From NCBI RefSeq assembly GCF_001949145.1, contig NW_019091420.1, forward strand, positions 229,279 through 293,278: a stretch of DNA of 64,000 nt, read 5' to 3'. The stretch comes from Acanthaster planci (taxonomy: Eukaryota > Echinodermata > Asteroidea > Valvatida > Acanthasteridae). A program made the translations under genes and the position numbers. The notes beneath the pieces were generated by a model that was not told the DNA's origin, searched no databases, and was given only the letters and a program-made list of their open reading frames with translations. Positions 24,901-35,100 of the stretch are shown one piece after another (position 1 is the stretch's first letter; the number at the start of each line of letters is the position of its first letter).

Positions 24901-26349
24901 AATAACGAAATGAAATTAGATGCGCAGGTGAATGACGGAAACAGTTCCATTCTAGATGGATGCCTGTTTTGTTCGGCCAAAATGTGTCTGCGTAGACAGA
25001 TAATTTAATTCGAAGGTGCTGCTGAGAGTTGTAATTGCTCTTCGAGGTCGCCAGTCTTTCGCGGAGACCATAGGCGTAAAGGGAACTCTAGATTGGTACA
25101 ATTTTGTCACTGCCGTGACGCAAAATTGCAATCTATATCGTGCTTAGTGCAATCGTTCGTTTGAAAACCGTGAAAATACGCTCATTTATGCTTTGATGAG
25201 CATTTCGTCACAGAGAGGCGAATTTCTCGATGTTGCGTATAAGTAAACTTTCGCTTAAGTCATGTTTGAACTTGATCATTTTTGAGCTGAACTATTGAAT
25301 ATGTGGTGCAAGAGCATTTGCCTTTATTCACCTTATCAATAAATGATAATTAATTACCTGAAATTCAGGATTATTTCTTCATCTAATATTTTCCGGTATT
25401 GGAGACTAGCGGGCTGTTGCCACTACATGCAAAATTGTCACCCGTGCATTGTAGTTGCCTTTTTGTTAAAACGGGCAGAAACGACTTCACAATTCGTATA
25501 TCTGCTGTGCGTAATTAGCCTCTTCGTGAAACTAAACATGCGATGCAGTTGAATTTGGTCCCATGGACATGGGGAAAATCCCGGAGAGTGGGGGTATACA
25601 TCCCCCACACACACTTTTAAGGTAGGATATGGGCTATTGGATCATCTTCCACTTTTTGTGGTGAGCAAAAAAATTGAAGTGGATGGCGAAATTTTTTTCC
25701 TAAAAAACCCATGTCACTCTGACTACATATTACACAGTCATGTATATTAATATCATGTAGATCGAACTCTATAGAGTCATATTGTGTCCCCCCCAAAAAA
25801 ATTTTTTTTTTCAAATTTTCATGTCATCCCCCATCTTTCCCCGCCTCCCATCCCCCAATTTACGGAGATCATGATGATTCAGCTAATTTGAAAAGATTGA
25901 TCAAAAAGAATCCACGTGATAATGGTTAAAAAAACGGGACTTTGAAAGGGTGTTGATTTTTTGGAAAGCTGGATTCTTCTTGAATACGGTGACGATTTTA
26001 CACTAACCTGCCCCGTTTCCGCACCGTAGTAGGAGAAACCGCTCTCTGCCACCAAACTTTCGGGGAACTCTTCCACCCTGGCATCATTAAGCTCGCAGGT
26101 TCTGTTGGTCTTGCCGTAATTGAAGGACAAGCATGGGGAGTCTTTTTCCTTCAAGCACGAGCACAGGACCGCGCACCGGACCAGCGAAACCCCAGACAGG
26201 CCTCTGACGGCATGACCGACCAGCGTGCGGTGAGTGAGTGCTTTGTACACAGTAATCTTGGTACACCATCCCCCGGGCGACCCGATCGCCATGCGTTCGT
26301 CTATCACTATCGCCAACACCACGACTGCAATAACAACACTTAACTTCAT
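18986..26349 (-). CDS. Secreted PAN/Apple-type protein with unnamed C-terminal domain, gene 2
   Basis: Six exons on the minus strand: 26349-26008, 24173-24131, 23003-22837, 21666-21497, 20030-19855 and 19041-18986. They total 954 bases (317 aa); all junctions are GT-AG and in phase. The start at 26349 gives a typical signal peptide (MKLSVVIAVVVLAIVI). An in-frame ATG further upstream would bury it, so I reject that start. The PAN-type domain (residues about 28-112) has C-x3-C-x-C, C-L-SFNY and an NRTC-EL segment with an N-glycosylation site. The 43-base exon encodes ANSKCLGLDSKPAL. The C-terminal domain follows: DPGWQIVFKG; VKLSLCDFNGSRVELIF; NGTGSDILNWFTKDR; GRRFFINNYYGGC; GWLIVVD; CADYLTIHIDAE then TAG. 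The protein is probably secreted; ligand unknown. Its 5' flank (26.93-27.29 kb) is shared with gene 3. Confidence 0.92.
19710..19790. repeat. Dispersed AGCCGTAGCC-type element in gene 2, last intron
   Basis: The copy runs from AGCCGCTAGCTGGTGGCTTT through CATTTCCAGCCGTAGCTGTG. It has the same position relative to the RRFF exon as the copies in the relic gene (17455) and gene 3 (33712). Confidence 0.6.
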
Positions 26350-26926
26350 TTCATTCTTCAAAATGGCAGAACACCTTCTGACTGCTGATAATGTTGCCTC
26401 CATCTTGTTTAGAGAACATATCGCATCTGCCTTCAAAATATGCACATCATTGGTACTTGGTGATCCGCAATTACAGAGGCCTATGCACAACAATATTGTA
26501 ATGTAGGGAGCCGCCCGTGTATATTGTTGCATGGCAACGTATGCGATCACTTTCAAACTTAGATGTGTTTCTACGCCTATGTTGGAAACAGTTCTGGTTT
26601 CTTTTATGGTGAATGTACTTGAATTAGCTGGGGCTTCCCCAAGACATTTTGGTTAATCCTTGTCTAGTCTCTGGATTTAATTACACAGTAGTTTTAAAGT
26701 GATTAAATGGGCCTTATTTATACCGTGCATGGATACGTCATTCCATGCTCGTTTTGCCGAGCCCGCTGTGTCCAGCGCACGCCGGACCTTCAGACCTTCT
26801 GTCTGAGATTCCGTCAACATTTTGCCTGCTCAGAGGCTTCAGGCCAGAGCCTGCGGACCATTCTTGTGTTCAGATTACAGTCGCAAGCCACAAGAATAGA
26901 TTACCCCCATGTGTTAACTTGTGCGT

Positions 26927-27290
26927 GAAATGAACTCATGGATGAATTTATGTTAAATGACCTCATGTAGCTTAATTAGCGAAGGAAATGTTGTCCCTCC
27001 CTTCAGAACTTACTACAAGCGCCTACAATGTCATGCATCCTTGGCACCACATTACCAATGCTTCATTTGTGCACCGGCAATGCATAATGAGCCAGTTTGT
27101 AATCCTTAAAGGAGGAAAAGAAACATGTTTCATCAGCATAAGCGGCTTAATGATTCTGCACTGCATTGTGGGAACATTATGCTAATTTCCTAACATAAAC
27201 CCCAGGCGTTGGCGAGAGGGTAACCGCCCCCTTTTGTTGGTGGAGGGGGGCTAGTCTAAGGGTTGGAAGACCCTATAGAATTGATATCTT
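26927..27290. promoter_or_regulatory. Conserved 5' flank shared by genes 2 and 3
   Basis: This block, 580-940 bp upstream of gene 2's ATG, matches 41740-42090, which is 390-740 bp upstream of gene 3's ATG. Two parts are identical or nearly so: GCAATGCATAATGAGCC (27078-27094 and 41883-41899), and a 27-bp stretch containing an octamer-like ATGCTAAT (27177-27203 and 41960-41986). It may be a shared promoter or enhancer, or simply duplicated flank. Gene 1 lacks an obvious match. Confidence 0.55.
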
Positions 27291-27993
27291 TTTTCGAAAG
27301 AGAGCCATCCACAGCCCTACGTGTGGGCTAGGTCTGGCGCAACCTTCTGCAAAAAACTTTGATCTTGAAAATGACGCCAAGCGGTGCCCCACATGAGAAA
27401 ATACTGAAAACAATGAGTCATGTTTACAAGTATTTCTTGTTGAGCAATAACATAACTACAGATCTTTTATCATGACGATACCGTGTTTGTCTGGTCAGGG
27501 TCAATAATGGGCCTAATGTAAGGTCGCAGGTGACGCCCGGTTGTAGTTTCCCTCGGGGGAGCACGGGGAAGAGAAATGGTGTCGTTCCTTCAGGGTGGAG
27601 GACGTGCGTCCCCAGGTAAAGAGATCCAGGAAAAAAAGGCGCGTCGGACACTACCGCCTGGCTTTTCTGATTATCTTTAGGCTACATGAGGTCAAAATCC
27701 CCAGATGAAATCATATCCATGTGAAAAAAATCTGCGCATGACAGCAAATGAATAAATACATTTTACAATGTAGGCTACACAATTATACAAGTGTTAATGT
27801 GTTGCTTCAAATGGCGTGCATTGGTACGATACAAAAGTAATTCACAATTCACCCAACACTCGTGGGCTTGTGGCTTCAGGTATCTCGAGCCTAAACCATT
27901 CTGTGCAGAATAACACAAGATTTGCAAAAATAAGATATATATACATTAAACCTACATTATGCTCATACCTTTATACAGTCATAAAAATAGCTG

Positions 27994-28543
27994 GTATACG
28001 GAGCTCTGGAAGTGCCATCCTATTTGTCGAGATCCTGACATATTATTTTTATCTCAGGATGATGACATATTACGGGCAACATGGCGACACCATGAGATGT
28101 TTTATCGTAGGATTAGAATATCCTGTAATGGAAATGACAACATCCCACGACAATTTATCATGGGATGACGATATCCTAAAAGTTGGATAACGACATCCTG
28201 AGTTAATTTGGGATGACGACATCATAAAAGTGATATGATGACATTATTTGTCATGGGTGCTTTGACAAACCACCTCGAAAACAGATGGCCTGACATGGTA
28301 GTGTTTTCAAAGCAGTGTCCTCCTGTTGCCATACATGATATTATTTAGATTATGTTACACCGCCTGTTACAAGTTGTTGAGCAAACATCACACTTGGTGG
28401 ATGTCTCTGGATGATGACATCCTGAGCTACTGATTATCGTCATTATCTGAGGATGTCGACATCTTGCGTTTATTATGTCGTCATCCTGAGAAAAACATGT
28501 CAGGATCTCAACAAGTCGGATGGCACTTCCAGAGCTCCGTACC
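27994..28543. mobile_element. Foldback element with AGGATGTCGACATCCT-type internal repeats
   Basis: The left arm begins GTATACGGAGCTCTGGAAGT and the right arm ends with its complement near ACTTCCAGAGCTCCGTAC. The match continues inwards about 80 bp (GAGATCCTGACAT, CTCAGGATGA). The middle is a run of short GACATCCT / AGGATG units in both orientations. There is no coding potential. It is a non-autonomous inverted-repeat transposon by structure. Confidence 0.8.
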
Positions 28544-29089
28544 TGTTGTAAATATAAGTCATTGTGCACTATACGCGCACAGAACCTAAAGTAGTTGCTA
28601 TGGATATGACCCAGAAGTCATTGAAAGTTTCCACACATTCATCCACGCACGCCGCACGTGCATACTAGACTGTAAGACACATGTACTTAATACAACTCGT
28701 GTACAGAGCTGTCGCACTCCGTAAATTTAGTAGAGGAGCCCAGCCAAACAGTAATAAACAATCCATTTAAGAAGCCATTTACCGAATACACAATCCATTT
28801 AAGAAGCCATTTACCAACTATTAATACCCAATTTCAATACGGTTTGGAAATAAGAAAGAGCTAACTACAAGATCAATATGGTACCTCCTACGGCTCAACA
28901 TTGGAAAATTATTAATGTGGAAAGTGGGGGCCCCCAAAGTAATACATTTTCACACATTGATAAAAGGGAACAAACAACCGGTATTTCGTTTCCCTCCAGC
29001 CTCAATTTGGTTCCATTGCTATGAATGTTAGAAAATAAAGATGGCTGCCATACAATATAGGCCTACTGCGTATCAATCTATCATGGAAC

Positions 29090-31430
29090 GGTACCTAAGC
29101 GAACGCATTTGACCCTATTCACGTTGAGGCCATTTTTAATCTAATTCCCAACATCTGTTTAATATATTGCCAACTGCTCATGAGGGTAGCACCAGACTGT
29201 TTTATGATTCCGTGCGTTCCTTGCCACCCTTCAATAATTTTCAGAATCTGGCATGGTACAAATCTGAGTGTTCAATCAAGAATTTGAAATTTATCCATCA
29301 GAGTGCTCGGGTGCAAATTTATCATGAAATGTAATTTTGCTGCTTTTATTTGTACTCTCAACATTCAAAAATAGAGAATTTTAATTAATATCGTTTTCAA
29401 ATTCAGTATGGCCGGCCCTGTGAATAAGGTCTATTTTTAGCGTATCTCTGGAGAGACACCTGCGTTACATGCCATGAATAAAAAAACATCCTTTTTGCGG
29501 CAAATGTTTTCGTTGTATCTCCATGGTGGTTGCATTGACGCTTATCCGCTTAGTAATTGTCCCTGAATTCCATTTTAATTGCCAATGTTTTACGACACCG
29601 AGTAATAAATAATAATACCAATAATGAATTGTTAATGCTCCAGCTTCAGCAACATGCTGTTCGAAGGGGCAGTGCAATTTTACATTCTTATTAAAACACA
29701 TGTATATAAATACATATAAAATCACTAACAACTGTACATTAACAACAGGTTAAGTTAAAACAGTAGATTTACAGAGTCATAAAAACGCATTAAAACAAAA
29801 GGAAATTAAAATTGAGATAATGAAAAATATTACAATAAGGTCAGACAGAACAAAACAAAAACCACCAAAACAAAACCAGACGTCGCCCATTATTTTGTCT
29901 GCTCCATGATACAGAGCATTACCCTCCCCCCTAAATATATGCAAAATCATATCAAAACATAACAAGGCTGCAAAAGTCAGGGCTGAGGGTTATAAAGAGA
30001 CCGCAGCGAATGCCCTCTGAAAAAGAAATGTCTTTAATTCTACTTTAAAATCTTTAAAACTCATTTCTTAGATCGAATCGCAGCGCATTCCATAATTTGG
30101 GACCCGCAGAGACAAAAGCCCGATCGCCTAGCGTAGACAACATTCTCCCCCGAGGAAAATTCAACGAAGTCCTATGGATGATCTGAAATTATAATTACTT
30201 TGATGTTTGGCAGCAATCACATCACGCAAATAGTCTGGTGCCATATTAAAATAGTTGATATGTGAGAATGTCTCTGTGGTTTGGTAACCAGCCTGGCAGC
30301 AACATTTTGGACTCTCTGCTGCTTAGACAGCTTGCATGCAGGGTGACCATAGTACAGACTATTTAAATAGTCTAAACAACTTGTGACGAAAGCATGAATT
30401 AATGTATTGACAGACTATTGACAGGTACTAGAAGCCGGAAGAGCAGAGTTTTGAAATCTGAACAGACATAGCCAAATTGGAGTCTATCCGGACACAATGT
30501 TCACTTGGCATGCACCAGGTTAATTTTTGCTAGCTGCTGTCTGGTACCAAGAATAATAAATTCCGTCTTATTACCATTTAACAAGAGCTTGTCATGAAGA
30601 GCCTAGGCCCTAATATCACTTACACATTTTCCATAGACAATATTGCAGTGACCATATTGAGTGACAGGCGATCAATCCGATGCAAACTGTCCACTTGACA
30701 ATTATTGGTGATCGAGTATTACGTAATACTCCAATTTGGTCCCAAAATGTGAGCGTTTTAAAAGCGTGTATTCGCGATTGAAAACAGGCCATAAATTTAA
30801 AATGGAATATTTGCTTTGATAAGGCGTTGGTTCCGTATTAAAATACGAGCAGGCATCAGGAGTGGGGTTTTTTTATTGACACTACGTGAAGCAGGAGAAA
30901 ATGGCTGAGAGAGTACATCGAGCGCATATAAAGCTTTGATACAAAAATCAAGGATATTCATTATCTCGTTTATTATTCATAAAAGCCCCATCAAGACCCT
31001 ACCATTGCTTATTTCCTCCCTTAATCCTCAAACAGCCAGGTTATTTTGGCCCATCTCACAGCTGGGGGAAGATTCCCCCGCCCCGCCCTCTTTTTTATGG
31101 TAACGTTTATATCAGGGCATCGTGTCCGGGACTCCTCAGTACAGGATCAACGATCGGTGTATTATGCAATCACCAATACTGTCAAGTGGACAGTGTGCAT
31201 TGGGCCGATCGCTTGTCACTCACCGTCGTAAATCATTAGCCATTGATTAGGAGTTAAGGACTAGCTACTTAGCGCAAAAGCGGTCATGCAACCGCCATAG
31301 GGATACAACACAGACATCCGCCGTATAAAAGGATCTTTTTTAGTCATGGCATGTAATGCAGGTGCCTCTCCAGAGAAACGTTACGTTATAGGTGGGTGCG
31401 TTTGCTTAGGCACCGTTCCATGACAGATAC
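29090..31430. mobile_element. Nested inverted-repeat composite
   Basis: Left-side blocks GGTACCTAAGCGAACGCATTT (about 29091) and CTCTGGAGAGACACCTGCGTTACATGCCATGA (about 29446) reappear as complements on the right at about 31323-31430, in mirrored order. A second, inner inverted repeat pairs about 30661-30720 with 31150-31220 (core CTGTCCACTTGACA). The retrotransposon fragment lies inside the outer pair. The structure suggests a foldback transposon that received insertions, or a rearranged pair of elements. Confidence 0.6.
30010..30720 (-). pseudogene. Non-LTR retrotransposon (CR1/L2-type) reverse transcriptase C-terminal fragment
   Basis: Read on the minus strand with frame changes, the pieces are in the right order for the end of a CR1/L2-like ORF2: LLLNGNKTEFIILGTRQQLA (about 30600), then HAFVTSCLDYLNSLYYG and QRVQNVAARLVT (about 30410-30280), then PDYLRDVI and NYNFRS (about 30245-30185), then GDRAFVSAGPKLWNALR (about 30130-30070). 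Stops and frameshifts separate the pieces, so it is dead. The catalytic part of the reverse transcriptase is missing. Confidence 0.85.
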
Positions 31431-31526
31431 CAACTGGGCCCCAATAACCTTACTGGCAGAAATACACAATATCTTCTAGTTGACTCGAAGGGGAAAGCAA
31501 TTCAGTCAGTATTTTTTGTTGAATCC

Positions 31527-31645
31527 GTATACCAGAGGCCGCAGGTTCAAATTCCGCTGCAGTCAATTTCTTTGTTCATCTTAATAATCATTTGTAAGCA
31601 CTTAGCCAGTTTCCCTATACAATTTGTTTCATAATTTATGATCAA
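31527..31645 (+). repeat. Truncated tRNA-derived SINE-like copy
   Basis: From GAGGCCGCAGGTTCAAATTCC (box B-like) through CAATTTCTTTGTTCATCTT and its AT-rich tail, it matches the second copy at 31830-31935. The 5' half with box A is missing. Confidence 0.65.
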
Positions 31646-31790
31646 AAAGTTGCGTCCTCTTCAAGTGATCCCTGTTCCCCCCTTCCCAGGTTGTATGGTG
31701 TTAGGCTATTGGGGCGTGATCCCTGGCTAGATGGTGTTTCAGACTTCATAACAGAGATACTGAAAAATGGAAAGAGCCACCAACATAGGA

Positions 31791-31935
31791 CCGGATAGCT
31801 CAGTTGGTGGAGCACTGGTACGGTATTCCGGAGGCCGCAGGTTCAAATGCCACTCCAGTCAATTTCTTTGTTCATCTTTATAATCATTTGTAAGTACCTA
31901 GTAAGTTTCCCTACGTAATTTGTTTCAATTAGTTT
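31791..31935 (+). repeat. tRNA-derived SINE-like element
   Basis: The head GGATAGCTCAGTTGGTGGAGC is a box A-like tRNA start, and GCAGGTTCAAATGCC is box B. A non-tRNA tail (CAATTTCTTTGTTCATCTTT) is shared with the copy 300 bp upstream. The weak acceptor pairing and the shared tail point to a SINE rather than a tRNA gene. Confidence 0.7.
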
Positions 31936-32132
31936 AAAATCAAATTTGAAAAATAATTTCCGGATAGGATCACTCACTGGCTGCTTATTGACTAGAATTT
32001 AAAGTACTTTAAACAGTATCACATATTTTTTGTATTAAAATAACTTAATTGCAGCTACCTTTAAATATTAGGCCCTAAAACCTTAGACAAATGTGGTTTT
32101 CCCATCCGACGAGTAATTCATCATTGAAATCC

Positions 32133-35100
32133 CTACTCGGCTTCCACATGTATGGTCAAGAAATCCGCACGTCTAACAGTATTGGTACCTGTTGAATACA
32201 CAGCGATAATGACAGATCAACATGTTTGACCTTTCCAATATCCAGAACTCAAAGTACGCATTCTAGAGCCAAAAAAATCCCCCCCAAATCAATTGCAAAT
32301 AGACCTTCAACATAATGACGTAATGCAGTGTTTACCGCAGGGCATTGTGGGTGAAAGGTGGGGATGTTGCAGGAACGCGTGCGTACACGTTTTGTGTAAG
32401 GTATACTATAATGCGTGTGTATCGACCTGACACGACAAAAATGTAAAAATATAAAAAAAAATCGCTTCGCTTTGATGGCCTTATTTCTCACGGAACTTAT
32501 CCAAATCTGTCGCCTTTTGCGGTCCCGTGGAAGTTCAAAAACGCAGCTCTGGTGTTCTTTGAGTGCTTGATAAACACAATGGAACACAGCAGTTCACGTG
32601 GACCATTACGGACGATAATCGGGATTTTTGTATTTTATTGGTTTTTTTCGTGTCGGGTTGATACACACGCCATTATAGTACACGTTACACACATAACGTG
32701 TCACGTCGACGCGATCCCGCAACATTCCCACCTTTGAACCACAAGGCACCGCGGTAAACACTGCATTACGTCATTATGTTGTAGGTGTATTAGTCAGTGT
32801 TAAGTCGTTCGTTGATGTAAAACACTTGAGTGCATCCCATGCAGGCCACCGATGTTCCGGATTTGCCATTGGAATATAACGCGTTGTGACCGTTTGGAGT
32901 CTAGTTCCACTGCGCATGACCTAGCATACAGGACACTGAAGACTAAGGAACGTGGCAGGCCAGAAATTCATACGTGTGCGAGGGACGGACAAAATTTCAT
33001 GACAAATTTAAATTCCATTAATGGGAGGTTTTGAGTACTACGGCGGTGAACGAATTTCTTAGGTCTGGGTCAAACACCGTGCTACGTACCGATTCTATAA
33101 TTTCACTATCCAATGCAGCGTTATCGCCATTTTGTTCTTCACTCTTAAAATTCCATTCTACAAATTTATGGATGCGCGTCGATTCATCTGTCCGCCCCTT
33201 AGTTTCATTCGGCAAATAAATATTTACATTGTTGAATTTCCCCTGTTTGTTAGTTTGCGTAGATTAAAAGCAAAAGTTGGTTGCAAACAATCATTAAAGC
33301 ATGCACAAGCAAAACTTTGAGAAAGCTTTTGGGTGTGTTGAAATGTCACTTTTAAGTTTATGTTTTCAGCAACTGCAAAACCAGCTGCGAAACCAACGTC
33401 ATCCAAGTGCGTCTTTTGGATTTGTCAAAATGTTTGTATTTTGTTAAACTTTCAACCTCACATATGCTGCTAAGCATGCACATTCCAAAAACGACAAGCC
33501 GAATTGCGAAATTCATGAAAATGACAAGACGTTTGACGCCACGCCGTGTGAGAGGCCGTGCACTGCGACACAGGCTATCGTGTAGCACGGTAGGATCGTA
33601 TTTCATTCCAGCGTTTACGTCAAACGACGTGCTTTTGCTGCTATAAATGAAAAAAAGTGTTTGAGTTCGACACGGGAGAAGCACTTCGTTTGACACAGGC
33701 CTAACACTCGAAGCCGCTAACTGACGGCTTCCATAGGTGCGTGTGTCATTTGCAGCCGTAGCCGTGTAATTTGCACTTAATGCATTTATAAGGGAAATGC
33801 CTTTAGGGATAACTGACAGAAAGTGGGCTCGTGTAGGCTTGCTCACCTGGAGTTAGCACGCCGTGCCAACTTTTTTTGCCGGCTGCTGCGCTGTAAAGTA
33901 AGACAGGGTAGGCCGAAGATCGCTCCCATTCACAGTCAGTGTTCATCCTGGAGTCCACCACAGCAAGCCAGCCGGAGTCAATTCGACAGCCACGATAAGT
34001 GTGACTGATGAAGAATCGGCGGTCTCTTGGTGGAGGCGAGAGAAGAAAACCGTGAACATTATTTAAGTAATGGTGAACTTCTTTAAGGTTGCACGTGCAA
34101 AAGTCAATAGTGTGCCATCTGTAGTCAAACGACCGTCGCGGAGCGAAAAAACTGGGTGGCTATTTTTCCCATTCTGCGCACCAAAATCTAAAGATGTGAA
34201 TTTGATGTGAATTAGAGAGGGTCGATTCGATCTGACAGCTGGTGCTGGATGCAAAAACACAAATCCCATCCAAATTCAATAGCCTCCGCTCAAACCGATT
34301 CGATCTGATGACCTTCATGGCTCAATAAGCCTTTTGCAAGTAAAAGTTTGAATGAAATCTGGTATACTGAGTTATCTGAGTACACTTAAATATAAAAACT
34401 TGAATTCACCATACTAAAGACACTGTTGCTATACCTGCAACAGTGTCTTTAGTATTGAGAATTCAGTGCTATGTTCAAGTAAGGGACAATGAAATATAAT
34501 TATTTTACTAAATTCTTGAAATTGCACCCGGGGTTCCAATTAATTTGATTTTAAATTATTGTTCTACGATCTTGACCCATATTTTGGAGATTTTCTGGTT
34601 TTGTGCTAATGTCATTTGTATATTCATGAGCCATATGATGATGTTATCCAAGGCACTGAACCTCAATGTTGCCCTGATTTGTGCATAAAGAATTTCTGAA
34701 TTTTTTAATACTGCCATCGTAGATTTCATTTCCTTTGGCAATTTATTGTTGTTTAAGTATATGGCAATAAGCTAGGGAGCAACCTCTTCTCAAAAATGAT
34801 TTCGAAGAGCCAAATCAGAGTGCACAATTTTAACATGAAAGTATGCAAACTAAGCAATGTCTTCTTGGGTTTACATTAAGGCAAAAGCGCCCTCACTTGT
34901 CCGGAAATGCCTGTTAAATTTTGAATGTTTAGAATTTAAAGTGCACTTTCAGTTCACCTAATTCAAAATAAGCGTCTATATAGTTCTCATACATAGACGA
35001 TGAGTACAGACATACACAAAAAGTGATAACGAAAAAATTTCATTGCATGGTTCCTTTAGAGAACTCAGTGTACCAGATTTTATTCATATATATCGCGCAA

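Larger units (their letters stand above)
28544..32132. other. Repeat-rich intergenic region between genes 2 and 3
   Basis: No host gene is seen. The region holds a large imperfect inverted repeat (about 29.09-31.43 kb), a non-LTR retrotransposon fragment, an inner inverted repeat and SINE-like sequence, each listed separately. The poly-C tracts and TATATA-type stretches are uninformative. Confidence 0.6.

Noticed and set aside
26087..26506. Open frames overlapping the gene 2 PAN exon in other frames and on the plus strand
   Set aside because: They are shadows of the GC-rich coding exon and have no independent support. The same holds for frames opposite the P450 exons at 45312-45969 and opposite SLC16-like exon 3 at 56210-56637.
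26350..26556. An upstream in-frame start for gene 2
   Set aside because: It would put about 69 residues in front of a typical signal peptide, while the ATG at 26349 aligns with the start in gene 3.
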